Shown piece after piece: positions 1 through 10,875 of a DNA stretch of 64,000 bases. Below the pieces are notes generated by a model, which ran no database searches, was not told where the DNA came from, and was given only the letters and a program-made list of their open reading frames with translations. The DNA is from Clytia hemisphaerica (lineage: Eukaryota; Cnidaria; Hydrozoa; Leptothecata; Clytiidae): the NCBI GenBank assembly GCA_902728285.1, contig CACVBU010000178.1, positions 682,001-746,000 on the forward strand, given 5' to 3'. The stretch's first letter is position 1, and each line of letters opens with the position of its first letter. The position numbers and the translations under genes are program-made.

Positions 1-76
1 CTTTTTTCCAAGCAAAAAGGATTGAAGCCAAAAAGTGCGATTGCAGCGCGCGCAAGTGGAGACCGGCCTTTAGTCT
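1..76. mobile_element. Truncated MITE end, same family as 37668-37886
   Basis: The first 76 bases match the right end of the inverted-repeat element at 37668-37886. Both carry an AAGCAAAAA-type segment, a GCGCGC core and a terminal GTGGAGAC...GGCCTTA. The left half lies outside the window. It sits in the intron before the first visible transporter exon. Seen directly by comparing the two copies; the family name is unknown. Confidence 0.6.
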
Positions 77-131
77 CCAACAACTTTACTGAGAATTGTT
101 GTCAAGTTTATTTTTGTTTCTTTCTGTACAG

Positions 132-3100
132 AAATGCCCGACCTTCGAGCTTCAGATCTGCATTGGTTCAAGTTTTCCACCTTTCCTGTATTCTTTGGCC
201 AAGTGACCAGTGCTTTTGAAGGGATTGGCACGGTAAGCTTTTTTAACTCTGTGTCCGGAAAAATTTTGTTAGCTTTTGTCTATAAACAACTGATAGACCT
301 TTTCATAAATTACGTCACGAACATCACTTGCCTCGTTTTGAAATTATTGCCATGGTGATCAACTAAATTAACTCTTATTAAACTACTTCCTATTCATAAA
401 AGAATCTATTTAATGTCTCAAGAGACATAATCACCATGATAATCGTTTGAATACGAGGCAAGTGATGTTTGTGACGTAATTTATGAAAAGGTCTATTGTT
501 TTTACATGTATAGAATTTTTCTTATACAAAATTGTATTTCGACCTTTTTTGGATAAAATAATTATCCAAAAACTTTATTTAGGAAGATAAAGGATATTGT
601 GAATTTTTTACTATTTTCCCTAAAATCACCTGGAGATGGTATACCTTAGTACCCATCCGGAGGGGGGGGGGGCACTCGATTCAAAAACGACCGTGAGTGT
701 GGTCCAAAATTAGGCCTTGGGAATCGAGAAAATTTAGCCAAATTTGAGTAAGTCTGGGTGAAAAACCGATCCTTACGGAGTATTTTCTTAAAAGTTTTTA
801 AAGGCTTTATACGGTCAGAGTGCAATTTCTTTATCTTTGTTCATTTCAAGCCTTACAATGCACTTTTGAAAACTTGGAAAAAGGACCCTTAAGGGCCGCA
901 CGTACGGTAGGTAGTTTACCTTGAGTGCCCCCCCCCCCCGGGTACCCAGCACCCACCAGTCAAGATAAAAGCGAAGACCCAGAACCGATATTATCTTATA
1001 ACGTAAGATTCAAGTGATCATCAGCCAATGTTGTTTTTCTCATGCAAGTTTTCTCTAATCTTTCAGGTGATTCCGATTGAAGGAAGTATGGCCGAGAATC
1101 GTTCCAAATATCCTGCTTTTCTGCACATATCACTTGTTTTCTTGTGTTTTATCCTCAGTGGTTTCGGTATTACTGGTTATCTGCGCTTCGGTGAAAAGAC
1201 TTGCCAGATTGTCACACAGGTAATTTACGAATCATCAAGTTATAAGTTCTATGGTTCTAGATACTATAAGCTCTGTGATTCTATTTATGAAATCATAAGG
1301 TCTATGGTTCTAGATTGCGTATTTTTGTGCATTCGAAGATAGAGAGAAAATTAGTTTTCCTCGCTCTTGCCCTTCTTAACGGATTAGCGCTTTCGGTGGT
1401 CCTGCTTGCAAGGTCGAAACAGAACTAAAACACCAATCCATAACAAAAATAACTGTGCATTTTCTTTTCTGGGGGGGGGGCTGGGAAAGAGAGAAGTTAC
1501 TTTTATGTCTTTGATTATTAGAATCTTGGTAGATTTCTCCATTCTTGGCCAAATGCAGCGATTCATTTTGTTTTGTTTTGTTTTGTTTTGGCCGTTAACG
1601 AAATATAGATCGACCTTAATTTCACTCCCCTAAATTCATAATATTCTTAACTGCCATGGAAAACTCCAACTCCAACACCTCCAACGCTATTTGAAAGTTA
1701 TTGACGATATGCACTTTTCTTGAGATTTCTATTTCTATTTGGTTGAGTTGCAGGTGACTTTGAGACCTATTTTTGCAACTATATACGCTTTCAATGACCG
1801 CCTAGTCAGCACTTTGGACTGACTACCCAATTCCCCTCACATGGCATGGGTTGACCCGGGTGAAGGTTCATTCACTTGCCAAGTGAACCGCTGCGAGTGG
1901 GAATTGAACCTCAGTCTCCTGTGCAGCAACCAAGGTCAATGACCACTATACCACAACGAGACGTATGCCTTTTTTCTTCCCTTCACTTTTTTGGAATGAT
2001 ACAATTAAATTCATATTGATTTACTCTGTTTATGAACGAAACGCGTTTTTTTTTGCACCTTGATTGGAGTCAAATATACGAATATCGCATTTCATTATTT
2101 TCATCATAGAACTTACGTGGAGATATGGCAATCATCTTACAGATATTTCTTTTCATTGGCGTTTTGTTTACCTACCCTTTACAAATCTATCCCAACATTC
2201 AAATTGTTGAACATTTATTCGTCAAATTCCGTCGGTGGAGAATCGGTCGTCAGCGGAGGTACGAGGTTATGCGCCGCGCGGCCGAAAATGAATCACTTCT
2301 CGATAGTACAGAAGATAAACCAATCGAAGTCAAAAACGTAAAGGTATCAAGCTTTTCTTCTTTGTAGTACTGGAAGAATTCTAATTTCGGCAAACGCCCG
2401 TGCGTGTGAATTTACAATATACGGGTCCCACACTGGGGCCTTGGGGCATTTTGACCATCGCGAATTAACCATTGACAACTTTAGAGGTAAAGAAACCATC
2501 ACGATTTTGGGAAAAACTTCAAATTAATTTTAGACTAGTAAACTAGTCGGTAATTACTTATAACCTTATAATAAAACTGTCAATCAAATAATGTAAACAT
2601 TAATTAAATATTCAGCGCGCGTGAGAGAAAAGGAAAATAACCGACTAGAAGCTACGTCCAACGCCTTTTTTTCTTCACCTAAAATCGTAAGGAGAGACAT
2701 ACAGATTTCTGTATGTCTGACCCGTGCGGGATTGCATTTATTTTTCTTTCTGTTTATTGCGTTTTTAGAAATCAGATCAAATCAAATCAAATCATTAGAA
2801 ATGCTCATTTATTTATATGTTCCCATGTTCAATGTTACTATGAAATATAATTTAGTCAAAAAAGTTGAATGGATTCTCAAAAACCTAAAAAAAGTTGTAA
2901 AATTTAAACAACGTTTTTTGAGGGAAGTAGCTTCTACTTTAATCGGATTAATTTTCGCGAGATTAAATTTCGCGATTTCGCGAATTTTTGCCATTTTCGC
3001 GAAATTAAAACTCGCGAAAATGCGTGAGATTCCTGACTCGCGAAATTTAATCCACCAAAAAACTTTTAAAATCGTATTTTCGGGGGAGAAACTAGTTCCA

Positions 3101-4215
3101 AGTCTCCATTTATGGCAAAAAAATGCTATTTTTCAGCTGTTTTCTGGCTTATTCGCGAAATTAAATCCATGCGAAAATTTTCAAAACTCTGTCTCGCGAA
3201 ATTAAATCCAGAAAATTTCGCGATTTTTTTAGCTCGCGAAATTTAATCTCGCGAAATTTAATCCGGTTAAAGCACCCCTTCGATTCTTTTTATTTGAAGC
3301 TTGATTTTTTGTATATGGGTCTGTTTTCAACGACTAGTTTACTAGTCTAAATTAATTTCAGTCTCGATTAAAATTGCGTTAGAATAGAATTAGTACTAGT
3401 TTGGTTTTGTTTTGAGGCTTGTTGAGATAGATTACATCTATCAACCCTCAAAACGTGAGAAGAATGGTTTTACCAGAACGTCATGGCGTATTTATGTAAC
3501 CTTTGTGGTCGATATATTCACTTGTCTCAACGATTGCTGTTGCACTTTCTTGATTTTGACTTACTTGACTTATCGGCGTAACTCTCTGATGATCCCTACG
3601 CTATTTGTTGTGTCAGTCCAGATGAGATGGAGTTTATATAAGATACTTTAGTAATTGATCATTTGAAGTAATAATAATGACGCGTTCTTTAGAAAAAGTA
3701 ACAAAATTTTTTTATTACTGGTTAACGACCAACCAAATCAAATAAGAGCTTTTAAAAACTCCATCTCGTCCCTGTCAGTCAGCCTCTTTTACACATCCCT
3801 CCCTTCGCAACTATCTCAGCCTTTGGAATTGGAAGATCAAATTTGATCGCTTCTTTGTTTTATTTACAATGAATTAACAAATGTCAATATACTTTCATCT
3901 TTTTAGCTCAAGAAATGGGAAGGAAACATCATTCGTGCTGTTCTCGTCGCCTTCACGGCCGCCTGTGCGCTCGCGTTTCGCTCCCAGTTCGCTTACATCG
4001 CTGCTCTAACTGGATCCATTGGCTCGTCATTATTATCCTATATCCTACCATGTATGTTTGATTTGGCGCTTCGTAAACGTAAGATGTCAACTGGTGCCAA
4101 AATTGTTAATATTTTCTTGATTGTGTTTGGTGTGGTACTTGGTTTAATGGGTATGGTTGTAACGCTAATGGAGATCGCAGAATCCTTTGAGAAAGGACAT
4201 CAAGTTCATTGTTAA
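132..4215 (+). CDS. SLC36-like: SLC36-type proton-coupled amino-acid transporter, 3' four exons (5' partial)
   Basis: Four exons with GT/AG borders join in frame: 132-232, 1067-1219, 2110-2343 and 3907-4215, ending in TAA. They encode about 264 C-terminal residues of a family usually near 450-500 aa; the first exon starts with two bases of a split codon, so upstream exons lie outside the window. Family hallmarks are MPD followed by FFG...AFEGIGT, then VIPIEGSM and GYLRFGE, which align with the SLC36/PAT transmembrane core of the Aa_trans (Pfam) superfamily. One membrane segment lies in exon 2, one in exon 3 (IFLFIGVLFTYPLQIY), and about three in the last exon. Exon 3 also encodes a charged loop of about 50 residues (FRRWRIGRQRR...) that looks longer than usual. 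By family knowledge it would export small amino acids with protons across lysosomal or plasma membrane; the paralogue cannot be fixed. Intron 1 holds two MITEs, intron 2 a SINE and intron 3 a CGCGAAA MITE. Confidence 0.9.
293..496. mobile_element. Palindromic MITE in transporter intron 1
   Basis: The outer ~65 bases of each side are inverted copies: ATAGACCTTTTCATAAATTA on the left reappears reverse-complemented at 477-496. It is about 204 bp with no coding potential. It lies wholly inside the first visible intron of the SLC36-like gene. Confidence 0.85.
646..952. mobile_element. MITE with G-run termini (family F copy 1)
   Basis: The left end has GTACCC followed by a G10 run and GGCACTC. The right end has GAGTGCC, a C11 run and GGGTACCC, its inverse. 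The same terminal design (GTAC next to a long G run) recurs at 25697-26007, 54286-54970 and 55700-55810, where the relationship is clearer. No ORF. Confidence 0.6.
1796..1963 (-). mobile_element. tRNA-derived SINE
   Basis: On the minus strand, 1963-1905 reads like a tRNA head: a TGGTATAGTGGTCATTGAC A-box region and a GGTTCAATTCCC B-box about 45 bases apart. After the B-box it runs into an unrelated body with a GGTTCA...TGAACC hairpin (about 1865-1890) instead of an acceptor stem. That pattern is a tRNA-derived SINE rather than a functional tRNA. Pol III promoter elements are inferred from the boxes only. Confidence 0.65.
2935..3274. mobile_element. CGCGAAA-type MITE (copy M1)
   Basis: The left end TACTTTAATCGGATTAATTT is followed by repeated CGCGAAATTAAA motifs; the right end (to about 3274) is its inverse, ending ATCCGGTTAAAGC. 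The same architecture is at 4253-4605, 9164-9395, 15623-15854, 40875-41218 and 43995-44328. It lies in transporter intron 3. The long open frame over it is an artefact of its stop-poor repeats. Confidence 0.8.
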
Positions 4216-4252
4216 TCTCATTCCCTTTGTGATGGGAGGTGTACCTAACTGA

Positions 4253-4605
4253 TACTTTAATGGGATAAAATTTCGCGGGGATTAAATTTCGCGGATTTCG
4301 TGAAAATCCGCGAAATTAAGTCCCAATGGAAATTTGGAAGGGCCTCATCCGCGAAATATTTATAAACAAAACTCAAAATATGTCAAATAAATACTATTTG
4401 AATGGTTACTTGCATCAAAGAGGTGCATATAATGTGTATTTCAATAACCAATATGCATGATTTGATAGTGAAAGTCACAAAATCGAGAAAATATTGTCTC
4501 CCAATAGTGCCACCCGCGAAATTAAGTCCCCGCGAAATTTTTGAATTTCGCGGATAGGCCCAACCGCGAAATTTAATCCCCGCGAAAGTTTATCCCATTA
4601 AAGTA
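4253..4605. mobile_element. CGCGAAA-type MITE (copy M2) just after the transporter stop
   Basis: Flanked by TA on both sides (TACTTTAATGGG ... CCCATTAAAGTA). The arms carry TTTCGCGGGGATTAAATTTC and its inverse. It starts 38 bp after the SLC36-like stop codon and contains an AATAAA at 4386-4391, so it could supply the polyadenylation signal; that last point is inference. Confidence 0.85.
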
Positions 4606-4680
4606 CACCAAGATATTATGAGCGCTAGATCGACATTATGTTCACGATCCTGTCATTTGAGGGTGTCATCGACGTTTCTA

Positions 4681-5146
4681 AGGCCATGTTCAAACGTTAA
4701 CAGTTTCGCATCACTCCGGTATGGTGTTTGTTACGGTTAGGGAGTGTTCATACTCTTTTCGGAACGTTTCAGAGCAATGAAACGGAACAGTCCCGTTCCA
4801 ATGAAAAAAATAGCGAGTTTATGTATTTGCTCTTTTGAGGACGGTGGAGATTGACTGAAGCGGTTTGGAATAACCCGCACTTCTGACCCGCAAAAATTGA
4901 GGACAGTAAAAGTGCTGATTTACCCTCGTTCTCAGTTAATCAGGATCTAATCAAATTAGAACCTTACCGTCTCCGTCACAGAAAAATACACATACATAAG
5001 AGTTTATGTACTGGAGCAAAACCGCCCTAGATCTGGCTTTGTAACGTCTTCTTTTTTTTTTAACGCTTCGAAATTTGACTTTCACACAGTGGGTGGGGAC
5101 GTTTCGTTTCGGAACGATGTGGAATCACAACGTTTGATCATGGCCT
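4681..5146. mobile_element. Inverted-repeat element with AGGCCATGTTCAAACGTT ends
   Basis: The left terminus is AGGCCATGTTCAAACGTT; the right terminus is AACGTTTGATCATGGCCT. A shorter relative with GATCATGTTCAGACG ends is at 41446-41601, and both contain GAAACG-rich sub-ends. No transposase coding seen, so it would be non-autonomous. Confidence 0.7.
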
Positions 5147-5297
5147 AATGTAATAAAACATTTGAACCTGGCCAGACAAGCTTAATTGTAAACATCACTT
5201 AAAAAGAGTTTTACGAAGTCTATGGAAAGAGGTTTAACAAGAATATTTCAGTTATTCTTCCTGTTCGGGCTTTTCCAGGAAAGATTTTGATATAGGG

Positions 5298-5521
5298 AGT
5301 GGATGGCAGGGATTTTCAGATAAAAAAAGCACTCGGAAATCCAGTCAATTTTTTAAAGTGCTACGGAAATTCCACTCAATTTTTTATTCAAACCCTTTGA
5401 GATTCCATAGAATTTTTCAAAATGATCGGAAGTTCCAGATTTGTTTGTATTGGAAATCCAGTAGGGTCAATTGCTTTTGTATTGAATGAAAATCCAGGAA
5501 ATCCGCCGTCCTCCAACCTCC
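5298..5521. mobile_element. Probable degenerate MITE with short internal repeats
   Basis: GGAGTGGATGGCAGGGATTTTC at the left is approximately inverted at the right (GAAAATCCAGGAAATCC...CTCC). Between them are three to four imperfect GGAAATTCCACTCAATTTT-like units. The ends are weak. 5522-6167 is AT-rich with nothing recognisable. Confidence 0.35.
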
Positions 5522-6167
5522 TGTACAGACATAAACTGGAAGAGCCCATTTGGAAACCTTTGTGCTCCCGAAGCTTGAAAACGAAACAGATATCAGTTTA
5601 GACATATACATTGATATTCTTTGATTCTGGTCACTGCAATTTGAGCTAAAAAATTTCCCCTCTCGTAATATTATAGGCATTATATATCTATAGAATTAAT
5701 TCATATCTTGAAAACTGAAAATTTTTGGTAGAGAGATTCATTTCGTTTAGATTTAACTTCGTAAAGTTTGCAATTTGTAATTTATTTCCTAATATATTTT
5801 AATGACATGTACCGATGTAAGTGCCTTGAATTTATCATTTTTATCTAACTATTAACAAGTATTTTTTACGGGACAGACTTTTCCTGCTTTAGAACCTTAG
5901 AAAGGTTGAAGATTTCTCTCAGGCCCCTAGCCCCCTTCGGGTTTTAAACTAAAAGGTTTGGAAGATGGTATTTCTGACGTAGGCATCTATATTAGCCAAT
6001 AAAATTATGACAAAAAATGAAAGATAACGTTTTTTTAGATTCTTTATATGTGATATGTTTTTAGTCAATTCTTTTTATGTTAATTTTTTTATATCGAATT
6101 TTTATTTTTTTAGATTGGATGTGTATGTTTTAGTGCATTTTTGAATTTTCTTGATTTTGTATCTATA

Positions 6168-6269
6168 TCCCAGCTGGCACACAACGTTGTTTCAACGTTT
6201 ATTTAGCGTTCACAACGTCCATATATAACGTTAGATGAACGTTGAAACAACGTTCTGTGCCAGCTGGGA
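6168..6269. mobile_element. ~100-bp palindromic MITE (CAGCTGGCACA family, P1)
   Basis: An almost perfect palindrome: CCCAGCTGGCACACAACGTT at the left and its inverse ending CAGCTGGG at the right, with repeated AACGTT motifs between. Relatives are at 20981-21090 and 46775-46856. Confidence 0.85.
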
Positions 6270-6339
6270 TGAATTTTGTTATTGTTTTTGTTAAATTACT
6301 TGTTTTTTACGTATTCAAATATTTGGACCCTTTGTAATA

Positions 6340-6515
6340 TACCTTATCGGCCAAAACTTAGTCGACCTTAAGTTTAGTCGACCCTAATTTTAGTCACCTC
6401 GTCAAAATTTAGTCACTAAGGGCCGACTAATAATAAAATTTTAGTCGGCCCAAATTTTAGTCACCAAGCCAAAAATTAGTCACTTAGGGCCGACTAAGTT
6501 TTGACCGATAAGGTA
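6340..6515. mobile_element. MITE with TACCTTATCGGCC ends
   Basis: The left end TACCTTATCGGCCAAAACTT is mirrored by AAGTTTTGACCGATAAGGTA at the right. The interior is built of repeated TTTAGTC and GACTAA motifs. The outer TACCTTAT.GG resembles the ends of the CGCGAAA MITE at 40875-41218, hinting at a shared transposase. Confidence 0.8.
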
Positions 6516-8138
6516 AGTAATACAGCGTGTCCCAAAAAAATTGGACAAGCTTTTGTATAATGTACAATCCTCAAAATTCATCATCTGAACTGGGCATTGA
6601 AGATTGAAATTCTATGTTCAATTAAAGGTTTTGTTTTTAAATACCGTAAACGGCCATAACTTGCAACACGGACTTAACTTGCAACAGCTTTGTTTATTTA
6701 CGTTTTCTCCACGTTGATTGCTTCGTTTTCTTTCATTTTTTCAGGGAATGTTCAAAATGGTAAACTACACGTTAATCAAGAAAAACAAGCCCGATTGAAT
6801 AATTTGTTGCGAAGATGAAGATGAAAAAGTGAAAATAATTAGGTCACTCCAATAAACCCCCACGCTTGGGCGATTGACGTTCTTTTACGATGCGATTTCT
6901 AGAAAGTTCGAAAGAAGAAAGACGAGGCCTTGCTGGGTCGAAATCCGCAGCTAGTACAGTTTTTTGTTCTTCCGTATTCTTCGATTGAAGTTGCTAGATT
7001 ACATTTCACAACGAAGAGACGTTTCGATGCATAAATTGGATAATTACCAATGCTTACATGTTAAATCAATCAACCATTGTATCTGAAGGATCTCAGCTGA
7101 AGTTCTGCCTCCTAATGTCCCATACGAAAACTAATCATGTTAATAACAAGACTGGTGTCATAAAAGTGCCTCAAAAGAAATCAATAAAATCATTCGTCGT
7201 TAAACTGTAATCATCAATTGTACGATCAGGGGGTCAAGGATTGTTCAAGTGCCTTTCTTTTATAAGAACAATTTAATTGAAATAAGTTCCACAATTCGTT
7301 GGATTTACGGAAAAATAATGACTAAAAGATAGGACGGATAAAAAAAAGCAACCCTTCAGGAATGAGGAGTAAATATCAGAGCCAATTTTGTAAGAGTATA
7401 AGAAATGCAAGAATAGGATACGAGCTTCAGAAAAGAAAAACACACCCTGTGCGTGCTAATTTTGAATTTTTCTTAAGAACTTTTTTAATCAAAAGTGATT
7501 ATTTTTCCGTCGAACCTGTTCCGTATTTAGTTAAGATACAGGGGTGTAAAAGAAAGTATATGTAACACTGTATATGGACGTTTCGTCGATCGATATAGAT
7601 TGTGAGACAGGGGTGTGCAAAGTCAACGTCAAATGAGCGTTATGAGTATTCTGATGAATATTCCGGTATCTCGTCAATGGGAACCAGAGAAGGAGTAGCG
7701 TATTAGATAATCATTTCTCAGTCTAAGAGTTGTCACTCTATGCGAACGCAGAACTCCAGGCAGACAGTGACGGGATACATGGTAAAAAGTAAATATCTGT
7801 TTTCTTCTCGAATTTTTACAAATCTCCTATATATAAATACGGTAAATCATGTCATGCCGAAACACCTGCCTCAAAGCCCCGGTGGATTTTTTCCCACAAC
7901 GGGGTCAATAATTTCTATCAAAATCTTTATGGGGATAGGAATGCTATTGTTCAAAGCTTTAAATAATACACAATGAAGATGGTTTTGGAGTGCAATTTTT
8001 TACATTGGATGGATTTCGAATGGGGATGAAATCAAAATCAATTTTTTCCAAGTGGGCATTTGGGTATTTCTTCCAACGGGGACGATTTTTTTTGTATCTA
8101 TTCAACGATTCAATGCAATAGTTAGATTCTGTAATATA

Positions 8139-8490
8139 CAATGCTGGACAAAAGGTTTATAGACTTCTGCAATATTTGCAAAATACTTCAATATCGATCA
8201 AAAACAAGTTCCCAAGAGGCTCTTTCAAGTCTTTCAAAGTCACCCACTGCAGTCGCAGTCTAACCGCAAGGGCAAACCACAAGGGCTTGATTAACTGGCT
8301 TACACCAGTATCAAAACGCTGATTTTTTGCTTGTGGTTCCCTCAAAAGCAATTCAAAAGCAATGCAACAACTTCAAAAGTGTTTTTCTTAACTTCCATCC
8401 CCTTTCAGACACATTGAAGAGTCATTTTGCTCTATTTCTCATCATTTTTCACTGAAATTTCATTTGTCTACAACCTTTTGTCCGGCATTG
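8139..8490. mobile_element. Tc1-like MITE nested in the 3.3-kb element
   Basis: The ends are CAATGCTGGACAAAAGGTT and its inverse AACCTTTTGTCCGGCATTG (one mismatch), each flanked by TA (8137-8138, 8491-8492). The CARTGCTGG start resembles that of C. elegans Tc1. It is 352 bp, non-coding, and present at the same place in both 3.3-kb copies, so it inserted before the duplication. Confidence 0.8.
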
Positions 8491-9163
8491 TATTATACGT
8501 AAGATCGAAATCACTCTCTCTCCTCTCGCACCCCGGAAGTAAAGTTCAATAGCAAAACGATGAATGAATTTGGCATACTATGACGTGGATCGGGGATTCC
8601 AACGGTAGAAGACGAAAGACTTGAAACAAATAATATATTACTTAAACCGTTATTTAAACGTATAAGCTTTCCCGAGCCTATAATCTTCCTTGATTGTCTT
8701 CATTTTGTGTTTTATCACGACCAAAAAAATGTGTCAAACTTTAACTTTGAAAGAGCAAGGTGGTTTTTTTTGTGGAAACACGCAAATAGTGATACCCAAT
8801 AATATTCGCTAAAGATTCTTCCCGGGAAAGTTTTTACGTTTTTAGTGTTCTATCCCTATGAAAGTATATATTATATATGATTGAATCTCTCCAGTCAAAA
8901 ACATCTAGTACTATATTTCGATAAAAACTTTCCATTTTGTTAAGGGAAGACTTTTTGCCTTACAAATTTGGCGAATTCGGCAACATTTTTCACTCAAAAA
9001 TTTTCATGGAAATCCATCTATACGCTATTTCCAAATTTTGAGTCCAATAAGATGGTAAACCACAATAAGGTACGGATGATGGTCCTTGATTTGTTACCGT
9101 GCGTAACCTGCTGTCGTAATCCCAACTTTTAATTCAATATTTTATTTCGTTTTCATCTCAGCA

Positions 9164-9395
9164 TACTTTAATTTGATTAATTTTCGCGAGCTGTAATTTT
9201 GCGAGGCAAAAGATTCGTTTTTTTTGAATTGTTATATTCACAAATCGGCGATTGCAAAACAAAAGTTCTGCGAGTATTGAATTTCGCAACTCGGTTTTCT
9301 CTCGAAATTTAGCAAGATTTTATTTTCGTGAATGAAAGGCAAACATTTGCAAAAAGCGAAAAAATAAATTCGCGAAAATTAATCCAATTAAAGTA
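9164..9395. mobile_element. CGCGAAA-type MITE (M3) nested in the 3.3-kb element
   Basis: TACTTTAATTTGATTAATTT with CGCGAG motifs at the left; CGCGAAAATTAATCCAATTA then AAGTA at the right. Shorter and more diverged than M2. Also present in copy 2 (15623-15854). Confidence 0.75.
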
Positions 9396-10606
9396 GACTT
9401 TATTTTGGTTTAATTGAGATAGGGGTGTAGAAGAATCATTCAACTCGTCGAAGGTACGAAATCCCAGATCTTCGTTACACAAAGCCTCTCCGCTTAGTAA
9501 TGCCCCCGTCTTTCTATCGCTGTTTTTGCAAATGTTCCCTTATCGTCATAAAAAAGCCAAACCAATTATGAATTTGCATGTGTGAGAAATAATCGTAATT
9601 CACAAACTGATACGTCTTTGTCTACAACAACGCACTCCCTCGTTGCGCCATTTTTAATTATGCTATTAAAATTTGTTGAAATCAAATTTTTTTCATGTGA
9701 TAGAGTTGGCGCGTGTTCAGTATGTTGTTGTTATGAAATTAGCACCGTTGCAAGTTGTGGACTTTGAAGAAAATTTTTTGGTCATCTTTGGATTAACGAC
9801 GTTTTCGATTGAAGTTTCTGTTTGGATCAATGTATTGTAATCTAAAAAGGAATAAGGTAGAAGCTTATTTTGTGAAAGTTTCATTGCTATAACTTTTCTA
9901 GGTTAAAAGATATAGCATCGTTTAGTCAAAAAACGCTGTTTTTCGTTGCAAGTTATGGCCGTTTACGGTAAGAGTGATATCAATTTTAATTCACAAGCTT
10001 TTTCACATTGGATTGACACGTATGTGGAGCAAGATTGGTCAGAAAGAGGAAAAGAAAAACATTTTTTTGCTTATATCAGTATAATATAACAAAAGGCACA
10101 CACTGCCCTTATATGAAATATGTGTCTGGTATGAAACGGGAACAGTTATGTAAAATAAAACCTTTAATAAATATTCTATTCTCAAGTTTTTGAGATTAAA
10201 TTATTAAGTATACTACAATTAATTAAATTTAGCATAAAATATAAGGATTTTACTTAAAAATGTGTCCGTTTTTTCGGGACACAATGTTTTTGGGATTTTT
10301 TTTCCTGATTTATTTCAGTCTACTCTCCATTTGAACGTTCAGGACCAAGTTTTATGACAAAGTTCTACAGTTTAGATTGTAAGTAAGTTGAGTCCCTTGT
10401 TTTAGGTTTATTTAGACTTTTGTTTAAGTTTCGCAATTTGTTTCATATGTTTTATTTCTATAATATTGATTCAGAAAATAAATTAATTTTACATTATTTA
10501 ACTTTAGACTTTGTGTTTTCCTTCATGTGTGCCTTCAGTAACGGTATTTGTTATTTGTCACTGCATCACTGCATCAAGATTTGTCAATATTTCTTCATTC
10601 ATCAAA

Positions 10607-10875
10607 TAGGCTATTCCAGAACAAATTTGAATATGGGGTAGGGGTTGGAGGATATCACATATTTTGGAAATTTACCCCCGGATATGAATTTTGGCCCCCG
10701 GACAACGGATCTCACCCCCGGACAAGCATCATTGACCCCCCGGACATTCAAAATCACCCCTAATCAGAGCAAGTTTGCCCCTAAAACGCATTAAAACAAG
10801 GCAAATTTTGCAGATTACAAAATATCCAATATATCCTCCAACCCCTATCTACAAAAGTTTTGTGGAAGAGCCCAA
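10607..10875. mobile_element. TIR element with internal C-rich minisatellite (family G copy A)
   Basis: Left: GGCTATTCCA ... ATGGGGTAGGGGTTGGAGGATAT. Right: ATATCCTCCAACCCCTAT ... TGGAAGAGCCC, its inverse over about 45 bp. Between them are five to six imperfect units with core ACCCCCGGACA and 10-16-bp variable spacers. The same plan recurs at 17195, 25240-25613 and 35600-35912. 10285-10606 holds nothing recognisable. Confidence 0.75.

Larger units (their letters stand above)
6644..9968. mobile_element. 3.3-kb DNA transposon, copy 1 (non-autonomous, TA target)
   Basis: Bounded by 24-bp perfect inverted repeats beginning CCGTAAACGGCCATAACTTG and flanked by TA on both sides (6642-6643, 9969-9970). 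A second AACTTGCAAC motif lies just inside the left end and GTTGCAAGTT inside the right end, as expected for transposase-binding sites. Copy 2 is at 13102-16429. The two agree throughout the stretches I compared, differing by three 1-base changes in T runs. Open frames inside are short (at most 78 codons), resemble nothing I know, and carry no DDE motif. The element contains a Tc1-like MITE (8139-8490) and a CGCGAAA MITE (9164-9395). The TA target suggests, but does not prove, Tc1/mariner mobilisation. Confidence 0.88.
6521..10284. mobile_element. Mariner-like remnant split by the 3.3-kb element
   Basis: 6521 starts TACAGCGTGTCCCAAAAAAA. 10261-10284 ends in an approximate inverse (TGTCCGTTTTTTCGGGACAC). 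The 3.3-kb element at 6644-9968 lies between the two halves. Ends of the GTGTCCCAAAA type are known from mariner-like elements. About 120 bp and 315 bp remain, with no recognisable transposase. Confidence 0.5.

Noticed and set aside
1905-1963. Possible functional tRNA gene on minus
   Set aside because: A- and B-box are present, but the anticodon arm and acceptor stem do not pair and a SINE body follows.
2621-3205. 194-codon frame on +
   Set aside because: Half of it lies over the CGCGAAA MITE, whose repeats lack stops; no domain and it sits in an intron of the transporter.
7362-8351. Four short frames repeated at 13821-14810
   Set aside because: Conserved only because the two 3.3-kb copies are near identical; 60-78 codons, no domain, no transposase motif.
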